DNA of 64,000 nucleotides from NCBI GenBank assembly GCA_963749575.1, contig CAVVNM010000016.1:62001-126000 (forward strand), written 5' to 3'. Below are positions 33,039-42,265 of the stretch, piece by piece. Made by a program: the position numbers and the translations under genes. Positions within the stretch are counted from its first letter, which is position 1. Every line of letters begins with the position of its first letter. Under the pieces are notes generated by a model. The model was not told where the DNA came from, searched no databases, and was given only the letters and a program-made list of their open reading frames with translations. This DNA is from JAMXLO01 sp963749575. Lineage in GTDB: Bacteria; Pseudomonadota; Alphaproteobacteria; Acetobacterales; Acetobacteraceae.

Positions 33039-33812
33039 ATGATCGCCTTACTCTACAGCCTGCCCGATCTCGGAGTCACCATCCTGTTCGGCTCGGTGAT
33101 GGCGATCGTATTCGGCGCCGCACCGCTATTGCGCCTTCGCCTGTTCGGCCATGTCAGCGAAGCCAGCTCCGAAATTGCCCGCAGCACGATGACGGCGATT
33201 ACCGGCTTCACCGGCGTCGTGCTCGCCTTCTCGCTCGTGCAGGCGCAGGGCAATCTGCGCAGCGTGCAGCAGACCGTGGCCGGCGAGGCGCTGCAGCTCG
33301 AGCAGATGGACCGGCTGCTCGGTCGCTACGGGGATGCGAAGGTCGCGGCGATCCGCGACGCGGTGTGCGCCTATGCCGAGTCGGTCGTGGCCGATGAGTG
33401 GCCGAAACTGTCGGAGCACGACAGCAGCCAGCGCACTGCCGATCTGCTTGCCGCGCTCTCGCAGCGGATCCTGGCCATCCAGCCGGCGCCGGGGCGGGAG
33501 AACGTGCTCTATGCCGAGCTGGTGAAAGTCGCCGGCCAGCTCGCCGAAAGCCGCGAGGTTCGCATCAGCGCGACCGATCTCGGCCTGCCGCCGATCTTCT
33601 GGCAGGTGATCGGGTACCTGACGGCGCTGCTGGTCGGACTGGCCGCATTCGTTGAGCCGCGTCGCGCGCGCGCCTGGTCGCTGGGCGGCCTGGGGGCAGG
33701 GCTGGCACTGCTCGTGGCCCTGGTGTTCATCTTCGATCAGCCGTTCCTCGGGGACGTCTCGGTCACGCCGGACGCGATCGTGAAGGCGCTGGCCACCATG
33801 CGGGTCGGCTGA
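33039..33812 (+). CDS. Bestrophin-like (DUF4239-type) membrane protein
   Basis: 257 residues with two hydrophobic segments near the N-terminus (VTILFGSVMAIVFGAAPLL and TAITGFTGVVLAFSLVQAQ), a soluble helical middle (about 72-190) and two more at the C-terminus (VIGYLTALLVGLAAFVE and LGGLGAGLALLVALVFIFD). The FTGVVLAFSLVQAQGNLRS block and this topology fit the DUF4239 bestrophin-like family. Transported substrate unknown. Monocistronic. Confidence 0.7.
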   Translation: MIALLYSLPDLGVTILFGSVMAIVFGAAPLLRLRLFGHVSEASSEIARSTMTAITGFTGVVLAFSLVQAQGNLRSVQQTVAGEALQLEQMDRLLGRYGDAKVAAIRDAVCAYAESVVADEWPKLSEHDSSQRTADLLAALSQRILAIQPAPGRENVLYAELVKVAGQLAESREVRISATDLGLPPIFWQVIGYLTALLVGLAAFVEPRRARAWSLGGLGAGLALLVALVFIFDQPFLGDVSVTPDAIVKALATMRVG

Positions 33813-33991
33813 GCCGCGTTCACTCCGGCTCGACCGCCAAGTCGCAGCTGGACGCAGGCCATGCCGCGGACACCCGATCTTGGCTCATTTTGGCTCACCC
33901 ATCGGTCTGAGGCCCGTGCCGGGCGGTCCGCGCGGTGTGGCCCGCGGCGCGGCCTAGCCCTATCGTGGCTCGACATACGGAGGAATTGTCG

Positions 33992-35221
33992 ATGCGCCTG
34001 ACCCGCCGCTCGCTTCTCGCCGCTACCGCCACCGCTGCTGGCACTGCCGCGTTCCCTGCCAGGCGCTCCCGTGCCCAAGCGCGCCCGGTGATCCGCGTGG
34101 GCGTGATGAACGACATGTCCGGCCCTTATCGGGACGTGAACGGCCCCACCAGCGTGGCCTGCACCAGACAGGCGGTGCAGGAATTCGCCGCCGGTGCGTT
34201 CGACGTCGAGGTCCTCTCCGCCGACCACCAGAACAAGCCGGACGTCGCCGTGTCGCTCGCCCGCGAGTGGTTCGACCAGCGGGGCGTCGACATTATCATC
34301 GACGTCGCCGCAACGTCCTGCGCGCTGGCGCTCGCCGGCGTGGTCAAGGAGAAGAACAAGATCCTGATCCCCACCAGCACGGCGAGCTCCGACGTGACCG
34401 GCAGCGCGTGCACGCCCAACTCGATGCACTGGGTGTTCGACACCTACATGGAGGCGAAATCCACCGGCGGCGCCATGGTGAAGGCTGGCGGCGATTCCTG
34501 GTACTTCATCACGCCGAACTACGCCTTCGGCGCGGCCACACAGCGCGACACCACGAAGTTCGTCGAGGCGGCCGGTGGCAAGGTACTCGGCGCGCAAATC
34601 TATCCGTTCCCGGAGACCACCGACTTCTCCGCCTTCCTGGTGAAGGCGCAGGGCTCGGGTTCCAAGATCCTCGGCATCTGCGGCGCCGGCGCCGACCTGA
34701 TCAACATCGTCAAGCAGGCGCATGAGTTCGGCCTCACGCAGAAGATGAACCTCGCCGCGATGGTGGCCTATACTACCGACATCCGTGCGATCGGGATCGA
34801 GATGGCGGCCGGCACGCGGTTGTCAGAGACCTACTACTGGGACCTCAACGACCGCACGCGCAGCTTCCAGAAGCGGATCGCGCCCAAGGTCACGCTGTGG
34901 CCGAACATGGCGCAGGCCGGCGACTATTCTTGCACGTTGCATTATCTGAAGACGGTCGCCGATATGGGTGCGACGGCGGCGAAGGCAGACGGGGCGGCGA
35001 CGGTCGCGCGCATGAAGGCGATGCCGACCGATGATGACTGCTTCGGCCCCGGCAAGATTCGCGAGGACGGCCGCAAGCTGACACCGGCCTATCTGTTCGA
35101 GGTGAAGCAGCCGTCCGAGAGCAAGGGCGAGTGGGACCTCTACAAGCTGATCGGTACCACGCCTGCGGACCAGGCGTTCCGGCCGCTGTCGGACGGGGCG
35201 TGTCCGATGGTGAAGGCGTAG
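33992..35221 (+). CDS. ABC transporter substrate-binding protein (branched-chain amino acid/urea type) with Tat signal
   Basis: 409 residues. Twin-arginine leader MRLTRRSLLAATATAAGT ending at SRAQA, so it is exported folded. The mature part is a Leu/Ile/Val-binding fold (Peripla_BP_6): VIRVGVMNDMSGPYRDVNGP at the start, EVLSADHQNKPDVAVSLARE, DVAATSCALALAGVVKEKNK, and YFITPNYAFGAATQRDTTKF. Strong RBS CGGAGGAATTGTCG. No permease or ATPase genes are adjacent, so it is an orphan binding protein here; the ligand is unknown. Confidence 0.88.
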   Translation: MRLTRRSLLAATATAAGTAAFPARRSRAQARPVIRVGVMNDMSGPYRDVNGPTSVACTRQAVQEFAAGAFDVEVLSADHQNKPDVAVSLAREWFDQRGVDIIIDVAATSCALALAGVVKEKNKILIPTSTASSDVTGSACTPNSMHWVFDTYMEAKSTGGAMVKAGGDSWYFITPNYAFGAATQRDTTKFVEAAGGKVLGAQIYPFPETTDFSAFLVKAQGSGSKILGICGAGADLINIVKQAHEFGLTQKMNLAAMVAYTTDIRAIGIEMAAGTRLSETYYWDLNDRTRSFQKRIAPKVTLWPNMAQAGDYSCTLHYLKTVADMGATAAKADGAATVARMKAMPTDDDCFGPGKIREDGRKLTPAYLFEVKQPSESKGEWDLYKLIGTTPADQAFRPLSDGACPMVKA

Positions 35222-35789
35222 CTCGCTCGCCTCCGTCGGCGCAAGGCGGGACAGCCGAGCGCTGCCTCACCACGGACCGGCACTTGTTCCGCGATGCGTG
35301 GCACTATGAGTTGGTCGCCGGCAGCATGATCGCCCACGCCGCGCTGTCGCCGGACCACGGCGCGATTCTGAGGGGGCGGACGACGGCATTCTGCAGCCGC
35401 CTGCGGGTTAGTCCCGACGGCAGTCGTCCCGACCGCGGCAGCGGCGCCGAGCCGAAATCCGCGCAGCGAGCCACTGCGCGGATACCTGACGCGGTGATCT
35501 GCTCCGGTGAGCATCTCAGGGCAATGTTCGAGTTGATCTTGCCGTCGGAGTTGCGCAACCGGACCCAGCGCGATGTCAAGCGCTCTCCAGGCGGCGTACG
35601 GCGCCCTGGAAATCGTCGAGCTGTAGCAGTCCGAGCGCGCCAGCCACCGGGACCTATGCCCTCGCGGACATGTCGGAACCGGGCTACTCCGAGGCGAGCG
35701 CCGGGGACTGAACCGGTCCGAGCTGCCCCGGCTGGCGCAATCCGGCAGTGAGGCGCACAATCCCTGGGCTCGCTGACCGTCCGGGAAAA
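35222..35789. other. Intergenic region before the DHA2 exporter
   Basis: About 570 bp. Open frames exist on both strands (for example a plus-strand frame running from 35131 across this region to 35751) but have irregular composition, no RBS and no recognisable motif. This may be a degraded regulator gene; I cannot show it. Confidence 0.35.
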
Positions 35790-37310
35790 ATGTCCGACTC
35801 CACCCGCGTTCCCTATCGCGGTCTGATCACCGCCTCCGCCATGCTGGCGATGTTCATGCAGACGCTGGACTCCACCATCGCCAATGTGGCGCTGCCGTAC
35901 ATGCAGGGCAGCTTGTCGGCCTCCTACGACGAGATCACCTGGGTGCTGACCTCCTACGTGATCGCCGCCGCCATCATGACCGCGCCGGTCGGCTGGATGG
36001 CGGTGCGCTTCGGTCGCAAGCGCCTGTTCATCGTCTGTATCATCGGCTTTACCGCCGCCTCCATGCTGTGCGGAGCAGCGCAGTCGCTGGAGCAACTGGT
36101 CGGCTTCCGCCTGCTGCAGGGCATGTTCGGCGCGGCGCTGGCGCCGCTGTCGCAGGCGACGATGCTCGATATCTACCCGTTCTCGCGCCGCGCCCAGGCG
36201 ATGGCGATCTTCTCCATGGGTGTCACCATGGGTCCGATGATCGGCCCGACCCTCGGCGGCTATCTGACCGACCTCTACTCCTGGCGCTGGGTGTTCTACG
36301 TCAATCTGCCGTTCGGCATCCTCGCCCTGGTCGGCATCGTGCTGTTCATGCGCGAGACACCGGCGCGGCCGCAGCTCACCTTCTCCTGGTACGGCTTTGC
36401 CATGCTGGGCCTCGCCGCGGGGTCATTCCAGATGCTGCTGGATCGCGGCCAGGAACTCGACTGGTTCGGCTCGCGTGAGATCATGATCGAGGCGGTTGTG
36501 GCCGGCCTCGCGTTCTACCTGTTCGTCGTGCACATGTTCACCGCCGAGAAGCCGTTCCTGCCACCGGGCCTGTTCAAGGACCGCAACTTCGCCTCCGCCA
36601 TCATCATGATCTTCTGCGTCTCGTCGCTGATGCTGTCGACATCGGCGCTGCTGGCGCCTTATCTGCAGAACCTGGCGGGCTATCCGGTCTACACCGCCGG
36701 CTGGGTGATGGCGCCGCGCGGGATCGGCATCATCATATCGATGTTCCTCGCCGCGCGCATGGGCATGCGGGTGGACCAGCGCAAGATCATGGCGTTCGGC
36801 CTGATCAGCCTGGGCTGGGTGCTCTACACGATGAGCAACTGGACGCCCGACGTGACCGCGGAAGCGATGATCTTCACCATGATTATCCAGGGCTTCTCGG
36901 TCGGCCTGGTGTTCAACCCGATGACGGTGATGGCCTACACCACGTTGCCGCCCTCGCTGCGCGGCGAGGCGACGTCGATGCAGTCGCTGGCGCGCAACAT
37001 CGGCTCCGCGATCGGCATCTCGGTGACCTCGTTCAGTCTGACGCGCGGGGTCCAGGTCACCCACGCCGACATCGCCGCCGGCATCACGCCGTTCGATCGC
37101 GTGCTGCAGGGCAATGACGCGGTGTCGCACCTGCTGAACCCGGCGACGCGGCACGGCGCGGTGTTGCTCGACCAGATGGTCAATCACCAGGCGCAGATCA
37201 TCGCCTACAACAACGACTTCCGCCTGATGATGCTGACTGTCGTCCCGCCGTTGCTGTTGCTGTTGCTGATGCGTAAGCACGACCGGCCGGCGGTGGCGGC
37301 GGGAGATTGA
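35790..37310 (+). CDS. DHA2-family MFS drug exporter (EmrB/QacA type)
   Basis: 506 residues with about 14 membrane segments. MFS marks: MQTLDSTIANVALPYMQGSL in helix 1, GWMAVRFGRKRLF between helices 2 and 3, GPMIGPTLGGYLTDLYSWRW in helix 5 (antiporter motif). It exports toxic compounds with proton motive force, normally together with an EmrA-type membrane-fusion protein, which is not found nearby. ATG 35790 follows CCGGGAAAA. Intact. Confidence 0.9.
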   Translation: MSDSTRVPYRGLITASAMLAMFMQTLDSTIANVALPYMQGSLSASYDEITWVLTSYVIAAAIMTAPVGWMAVRFGRKRLFIVCIIGFTAASMLCGAAQSLEQLVGFRLLQGMFGAALAPLSQATMLDIYPFSRRAQAMAIFSMGVTMGPMIGPTLGGYLTDLYSWRWVFYVNLPFGILALVGIVLFMRETPARPQLTFSWYGFAMLGLAAGSFQMLLDRGQELDWFGSREIMIEAVVAGLAFYLFVVHMFTAEKPFLPPGLFKDRNFASAIIMIFCVSSLMLSTSALLAPYLQNLAGYPVYTAGWVMAPRGIGIIISMFLAARMGMRVDQRKIMAFGLISLGWVLYTMSNWTPDVTAEAMIFTMIIQGFSVGLVFNPMTVMAYTTLPPSLRGEATSMQSLARNIGSAIGISVTSFSLTRGVQVTHADIAAGITPFDRVLQGNDAVSHLLNPATRHGAVLLDQMVNHQAQIIAYNNDFRLMMLTVVPPLLLLLLMRKHDRPAVAAGD

Positions 37311-37325
37311 GCGACAAGGCAAACT

Positions 37326-37652
37326 GTGAACTGGCTCGAGACCTTCTCATCTGCGTTTGGGACCGGGACCGGCGGCGTGATGCTGGCTGGTTTGATTTAT
37401 GGCGGTTCGATCGCCCTCGAGAAGGAGATGCGCCAGGAGGCAAAAAACGAAATCGCCGGCTTCATCAAACGAACGAATGTAACACCGGACAGCCAGGTCG
37501 TCGCCAGCTTCATTGATAGTGCGTTTCAGACGGTGTTTGGTTCAAGACACTGGACCTTGAGATGCATGCTGCGCTCTTTCATGGCATCAATCATCGTTTG
37601 CCTAACGCTTATGGGCCTTTTCTGGCTGAATTATCCGCGGAATTTCGATTAG
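37326..37652 (+). CDS. Membrane protein, first half of a possibly stop-interrupted gene
   Basis: 108 residues from GTG 37326 (GTGAACTGGCTC). One Gly-rich hydrophobic segment (TGTGGVMLAGLIYGGSIAL), an amphipathic middle (EKEMRQEAKNEIAGFIKR) and a hydrophobic end (MASIIVCLTLMGLFW). It ends in TAG at 37650-37652; an ATG three bases later, in the same frame, opens a 187-residue membrane protein. Base composition is clearly AT-richer than in the neighbours, a sign of transfer. Family not recognised. Confidence 0.55.
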   Translation: MNWLETFSSAFGTGTGGVMLAGLIYGGSIALEKEMRQEAKNEIAGFIKRTNVTPDSQVVASFIDSAFQTVFGSRHWTLRCMLRSFMASIIVCLTLMGLFWLNYPRNFD

Positions 37653-37655
37653 ATT

Positions 37656-38219
37656 ATGAACGCACTGAATTCTGGGCCATTCTGGGTCGCGGGATCTGTC
37701 GCGGCTATAATGATAATCTGGTTTTCATGTATTCCAGACTATTTATCGCTTTTCAAAGGACGCATAATTCTTCGAATAATGGTCATAAACCCAAACATGC
37801 TCAAAATATGCCGGCTTGTTGTGTTAGATATTCTAGCATCCGTAAGCATATATTTCATTATGTTGGTGGTAACTGCCTTGGTCGTCAGCCCAAATTTGCA
37901 CTCGATCCGCGACGCGGCAGATGCGGCGGTCGCAGCGGAACGTGGCATAATTTCCGGATTCGACATTCTCTTTGGCCGTAGTCCTATCCATCCAGACGAC
38001 ATTGGCTTTGTGGTGTTCCTGTTGTCCACGACAATGACGTCTATGTGGGCCGTGATGATCCTGCTGGCCTCGCTTACTCTTAGGGTCCTCGCAACCGTCG
38101 GATTGCTCATGCGCTTCGTGCGGTGGATGCTCGATGTGGATGCCCATCCAGTCCGCGTGCTTGGTATGGTATCGGCAGTGATTGCGTGGCTCGGTTCCGT
38201 CATCTATGGTGTACTATAG
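37656..38219 (+). CDS. Membrane protein, second half of a possibly stop-interrupted gene
   Basis: 187 residues from ATG 37656, in the same frame as the preceding 108-residue frame and separated from it by TAG ATT only. Four or five hydrophobic segments, including FWVAGSVAAIMIIWF, DILASVSIYFIMLVVTALVV, DIGFVVFLLSTTMTSMWAVMI and VLGMVSAVIAWLGSVIYGVL. AT-rich like its partner. It has no RBS of its own that I can see, which favours a single gene with a nonsense codon or readthrough. Function unknown. Confidence 0.6.
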   Translation: MNALNSGPFWVAGSVAAIMIIWFSCIPDYLSLFKGRIILRIMVINPNMLKICRLVVLDILASVSIYFIMLVVTALVVSPNLHSIRDAADAAVAAERGIISGFDILFGRSPIHPDDIGFVVFLLSTTMTSMWAVMILLASLTLRVLATVGLLMRFVRWMLDVDAHPVRVLGMVSAVIAWLGSVIYGVL

Positions 38220-38270
38220 CGCGGTGCTTCCTGGATTGCCTGCACTCGAGTGCCGTTCTAGCCTGCCCTG

Positions 38271-39416
38271 ATGGGTCCTCTCTCAGGCATCAGAATACTC
38301 GAATTCGCCGGCATCGGGCCTTGTCCGATGGCGGCGATGATGCTCGCCGAGATGGGCGCCACCGTGCTGCGCATCGACCGCGTCGCCGACAGCGATCTCG
38401 GCCTGCCGCTGCCGACCAGGTTCGAGGTGTTGAAGCGCAGCCGCCACATCATCCGCCTCGACCTCAAGCGCCCCGAAGCCCTTGCGTTGACCCTGCGTCT
38501 GATCGAGCGGTCGGATGCGCTGATCGAAGGCTTTCGTCCTAAGGTGATGGAGCGCCTTGGGCTCGGACCTGATGTCTGCCTCGCCCGCAATCCGCGCCTG
38601 GTGTTCGGCCGGGTCACCGGCTGGGGCCAGGAAGGCCCGCTGGCGCACGCCGCCGGTCACGACCTCAACTACATCGCGCTCACCGGCGCGCTGCATGCGA
38701 TCGGCCGCACCGGCGCCCCGCCGACGCCGCCGCTCAATCTGATCGGCGACTTCGGCGGCGGCGCGCTGTATCTCGTCGTCGGTGTGCTGGCGGCGATCAT
38801 TGCGGCGCGGCAGTCGGGCAGTGGCCAGGTGGTGGACGCGGCCATGGTCGATGGCGCATCGTCGCTGATGACCTCGATCTATGGTGCCAAGGCGGCCGGC
38901 CGGATGGAGGGCGGGCGCGGCGAAAACATCCTCGACTCGGGTGCCTACTTCTACGAGGTCTACCAGTGCGCCGACGGCCGCTACGTCTCGGTCGCGGCGA
39001 TCGAGGCCAAATTCCACGCCGATCTGCTGCGCCTGTTGGAGATCGATCCCGCCACCATGCCGCCGCAGATGGATCGGTCGCGTTGGCCCGAGGCGAAGGC
39101 GCGGCTGGCCGAACGCTTCCGCACCCGCACGCGTGACGATTGGTGCGCGCTGCTCGAAGGCAGCGACGCATGCTTCGGGCCGGTGCTGTCAATGGACGAG
39201 GCGCCGGACCATCCGCACAACCTGGCGCGCAACGCATTTGTCGAGGTCGATGGTGTGCGGCAGCCCGCGCCGGCACCCCGGTTCAGCCGAACGCCGCTCG
39301 CTCCACCGTCGCCACCCGAACCGTCCGGCGTGACGGATCTGCGTGCCGTGCTGGCGGCGTGGGGTTTCGGCGCCACCGAGGTGGAGACCGCTAAGGCAAC
39401 TGGGGTGCTGGCCTGA
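38271..39416 (+). CDS. CaiB/BaiF family CoA transferase (alpha-methylacyl-CoA racemase-like)
   Basis: 381 residues. Marks: MGPLSGIRILEFAGIGPCPMA at the N-terminus, AEMGATVLRIDR, VLKRSRHIIRLDLKRPE, GHDLNYIALTGALHAIGR and NLIGDFGGGALYLVVGVLAA. The pattern GPCPMAAMMLAEMGA and the GHD...GDFGGG pair (His and Asp acting as acid/base) fit alpha-methylacyl-CoA racemases rather than formyl- or succinyl-CoA transferases. The start fits; RBS is weak. Monocistronic. Confidence 0.88.
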   Translation: MGPLSGIRILEFAGIGPCPMAAMMLAEMGATVLRIDRVADSDLGLPLPTRFEVLKRSRHIIRLDLKRPEALALTLRLIERSDALIEGFRPKVMERLGLGPDVCLARNPRLVFGRVTGWGQEGPLAHAAGHDLNYIALTGALHAIGRTGAPPTPPLNLIGDFGGGALYLVVGVLAAIIAARQSGSGQVVDAAMVDGASSLMTSIYGAKAAGRMEGGRGENILDSGAYFYEVYQCADGRYVSVAAIEAKFHADLLRLLEIDPATMPPQMDRSRWPEAKARLAERFRTRTRDDWCALLEGSDACFGPVLSMDEAPDHPHNLARNAFVEVDGVRQPAPAPRFSRTPLAPPSPPEPSGVTDLRAVLAAWGFGATEVETAKATGVLA

Positions 39417-39504
39417 CGAATCAGCCTATTGTCCGGGTCGGAACGGTCACGTATCCTGCGCGGATCAATTGCGAGTGATTCGCAACACGGAGGGTCGTCC
39501 GCCA

Positions 39505-39744
39505 ATGGGTCACGAGATCAGCCAGATCGCCCGGCGCTGCGAGCGCGCGGTGGTTACCGCCTATCGCGATCTGCGTCATCTGGGTTCGGACGACATGGCG
39601 GCGTTCCAGGCCTGCACCGCGCTGTATCGCATTCATCATCCCGAGGCCTCGCTGAATGAGGCACGCCGGCTGGTGGCGGAATGGATCGACCACCACGTGG
39701 TCCGCGACGACCGCGGACCCACACCGGGCTGCGCCTGCGAATGA
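39505..39744 (+). CDS. Small conserved-looking protein, unknown function
   Basis: 79 residues from ATG 39505 behind GGAGGGTCGTCC. Helical: ARRCERAVVTAYRDLRHLG, DMAAFQACTALYRIHHPE, ARRLVAEWIDHHVV, with a Cys-containing tail (PGCACE). No signal peptide. A strong RBS and good coding composition support it, but no family is recognised. Confidence 0.6.
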   Translation: MGHEISQIARRCERAVVTAYRDLRHLGSDDMAAFQACTALYRIHHPEASLNEARRLVAEWIDHHVVRDDRGPTPGCACE

Positions 39745-39952
39745 TTGTTACTGGCGCGCGTCAGTTGTCTCGCGTCGGCCGCCAGCTTCCCGCTCCGGTC
39801 GGCGATGCGCGACCCGTCCATATGGACGCCTGAATCGAGGCCTCGCCGCGTGCCGCGCCACGCGAGACCGAACCAACCAGCCCAACCGGCTTCGCGGCGC
39901 TGCCGCCGCCTGGACCGGCGACGCCGATGACCGACAAAGCGATGTCGGCGCG

Positions 39953-40230
39953 CTATCGCTTTAGCGCCCCCTCGACCATGAGCCGCACCACTGGCTCGGC
40001 CACCGCGCCGGCCAGCTCGGCCGGCACGCCGAGCAGCTCGATCTTGGCCTGGTTCGAATTGGTGACGAAGCCACGTTCGGCCAGGCCGTACGAAACGAAC
40101 CGGCGACCGCGGTGAGCACCGCGGCGATCAGCCCTCCCGTGCAGGTCTCCGCGGTCGCCAGCTTCACCTGCTTGGCGCGACACGCATCCAGCAACATCGC
40201 CGCGTCATCCAACAATGTCTGGGTGATCAT
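39953..40230 (-). pseudogene. Truncated, frame-broken CinA C-terminal-domain protein
   Basis: Starts MITQTLLDDAAMLLDACRAK and KLATAETCTGGLIAAVLT, the NMN-deamidase (PncC/CinA C-terminal) signature. Near 40095 the frame slips by one; the continuing text in the other frame is ERGFVTNSNQAKIELLGV and then EPVVRLMVEGALKR before an early stop. The family is about 160 residues and ends with a TGIAGP block, which is missing here. So there are two lesions: a frame break and a missing third. Probably not functional. Confidence 0.75.
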
Positions 40231-41604
40231 TCGGAACGTGCCTCGATAACGCCGGCCTTGATCGCCTCGACGAACAATCGCCAGTCGCTCTCCACCTGAA
40301 CGGCATAGGCCATGGCAAATTCCGCGATCGCCATATCGAACGACCCGCTGGAACCCATGTAGCCGGCGATCCGTGCCGCATCACCGGATCGCGCATGCGC
40401 GCGTGCCAGTGTCGTGCCGCACAGCGGTGCGTAGTACGGCAGCGCCGCATCGGCGATCTTGTTGCCGATCGCCGCCAGCCGCGAGTCCTTCAACTGCGCG
40501 CACGTAACAATATTGATCGCTGCTGTGCTCCTGCGTCCAGCCCAGAAAGATGTCGTGCTCGCCCTGCATGATGCGCTGGCCGGTCACCACGCGCTGCCCC
40601 TGATTGACGTAAACGCTTGGCGCGGCATATGGCGCCAACACCGACTGCTGTGCCTCCTTCAGTTGCAGCAGCAGGGTGGCGCCATCGCGGTCGGTGAACA
40701 GGCCAAGCGCGCAGAACGTACCGACGCTGCCGACACCAACCACCTTGAACGCGACGTCGGTCAGCCGGTAGCGGTCGAGCAGCACACCACGCTCCTCGGG
40801 CTGGCTTACCTTGTAGGCCTCGAATGCAGTGCGGGCGACCACCTCGAGCGTATTGTCATCCAAGGATGACGAGGGCGTGACAACCGGCACCTGTGGCCGG
40901 ATGCGCCAGCCTGACCTGCGGCGTTCCAGCAGCCTGCGGTAGCCTGTGCGATGCGCCTCGGCTGCGATATGCAGGCGCTTGAGTTCGCGCTGCCGCAGCT
41001 TCGCCTCGTCAATGCCTTGCAACACTTTTGTCACATCCACGCGCAACCACCATGCGGTTTGCGGATCGAGCCGCATCAGCTTCGCCATATGCTGTCGATA
41101 TGCCGTTACCACGCTGCGGGCGAGATCGCGGCAGGCGCGCTCCGGTATCCGGCGCCCGCGCGCATCGACCGCGACGCTGACGGCGAGGCGCTTGAGGTCC
41201 CATTCGAATGGCGCCGGCATCGTCTCGTCGAAATCGTTGACGTCGAAGATCGGCGTGCCGTCCAGCGCGGCATAAACGCCGAAATTCGCCAGATGGCAGT
41301 CGCCGCAGGACTGCACCCAGATGCCGCTGGTCGGCGTGGTGGCAAGGTCCGCCGCCATCACCGCGGCCGAGCCGCGCAGGAACGCGAACGGCGATGGCTG
41401 CATGCGGCCATAGCGGATCGGCAGCAGCGACGAGATCCGGTGCCTGCTGGTCTCGATCACGATATCCAGCGGATCGCGGCGATCGGACGGTGACCGCCAG
41501 ACCGCATGAGATCGACGCGGCACCAACCGGCGCAAGGCATGGCCAGCGTCGCGCCGCTCCGCCGCCGGCAGCACGTCGTCGGGTCGGACATTTTCCAGTG
41601 GCAT
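40227..41604 (-). CDS. DUF2252 family protein (frame break near 40498)
   Basis: About 458 residues once joined. DUF2252 proteins have a kinase-like fold of unknown function. Marks: RYGRMQPSPFAFLRGSAAVM, VQSCGDCHLANFGVY, FDVNDFDETMPAPFEWDLKR, VVGVGSVGTFCALGLF and, after the break, LKDSRLAAIGNKIADAALPY and GYMGSSGSFDMAIAEFAMAYA. The upstream frame ends in unrelated Arg-rich text at 40381; removing one base around 40497-40501 links YCYVR to QLKDSR. Start ATG 41604 has GGGGGGCC upstream. It overlaps the cinA remnant by 4 bp, so the pair forms an operon. Confidence 0.85.
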
Positions 41605-41713
41605 CGTTCTGGCCCCCCGACTATTGACACGATCACACCGCAGGCAGGCATGGCAACGCAAGCTGAATATTGCAGTCTATAACGATACATAATAGAGCTG
41701 ATTGGAGAACGAG

Positions 41714-42265
41714 TCAGTCGAGCAACGCTGGCCAGCGCGAGCCGATCGCCCAGAGTATGCCAGCGGTGATCGCGCCGGCGATCACATCGTCTGCCATGAT
41801 GCCGGCAGCACCGCTCTGGCGATCGGCCCAGCCGATCGGGCCAGGCTTCGTCACATCAAGCAAACGGAAGATGATGAAAGCGGCAAGCAGGCCGACCACC
41901 GACGCATTGGCAAGACCGCACAGTGCGACAAGCTGGCCGGCGATTTCATCGATGACCACCCAGCCGGGATCGCCGGCGACATGCGCTGCCCGGATTGCCC
42001 ACAGGCCGGCGAGTGTTGCGATCAGAGCGGCAGCAGGAAGCAGGGACGGGGAGATGTGCAGCATCAGCGCGCCCGGCAGCAATGTAGCTGCGGACGCGAC
42101 CGTGCCAGGTGCGAGCGGCACGAAACCGCAGCCGAAACCGCTGGCGATGAGGTTTGATCTCTCCGCGCCCGCCCGCGGGAGAGGTCGCTGCGCTTTGCGC
42201 GGCGGGTGAGGGTCCACGTGCGGCATCGGCAGCCTTATCCGGCGCTCGTGATCATGCCACGCCAT
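41714..42265 (-). CDS. pgpA: Phosphatidylglycerophosphatase A
   Basis: PgpA dephosphorylates phosphatidylglycerol phosphate in the inner membrane. The fold starts at LIASGFGCGFVPLAPGTVAS (usual PgpA opening), with helices and the metal-binding block DPGWVVIDEIAGQLVAL, FRLLDVTKPGPIGWAD and ADDVIAGAITAGIL. The 40 residues before it (DPHPPRKAQRPLPRAG) are translated from a palindromic repeat and are absent in ordinary PgpA, so the real start is uncertain: ATG 42265 (overlapping the hydrolase gene by 14 bp) or ATG 42226. Membrane protein. Confidence 0.88.
   Translation of the reverse strand: MAWHDHERRIRLPMPHVDPHPPRKAQRPLPRAGAERSNLIASGFGCGFVPLAPGTVASAATLLPGALMLHISPSLLPAAALIATLAGLWAIRAAHVAGDPGWVVIDEIAGQLVALCGLANASVVGLLAAFIIFRLLDVTKPGPIGWADRQSGAAGIMADDVIAGAITAGILWAIGSRWPALLD
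42158..42216. repeat. REP-like palindromic repeat inside the pgpA 5' end
   Basis: Contains CCCGCCCGCGGGAGAGG next to CGCTGCGCTTTGCGCGGCG and GGTGAGGGTCC, two short GC-rich stem-loops in the arrangement common to dispersed intergenic REP-type repeats of alphaproteobacteria. It is read through as the N-terminal extension of PgpA. Confidence 0.55.

Noticed and set aside
35131..35751. A 206-codon plus-strand frame before the DHA2 exporter as an EmrA or MarR gene
   Set aside because: It starts inside the substrate-binding-protein gene, and its composition is irregular with no matching motif.
36423..37322. A 299-codon minus-strand frame opposite the exporter
   Set aside because: His/Gln/Arg-rich shadow with no domain.
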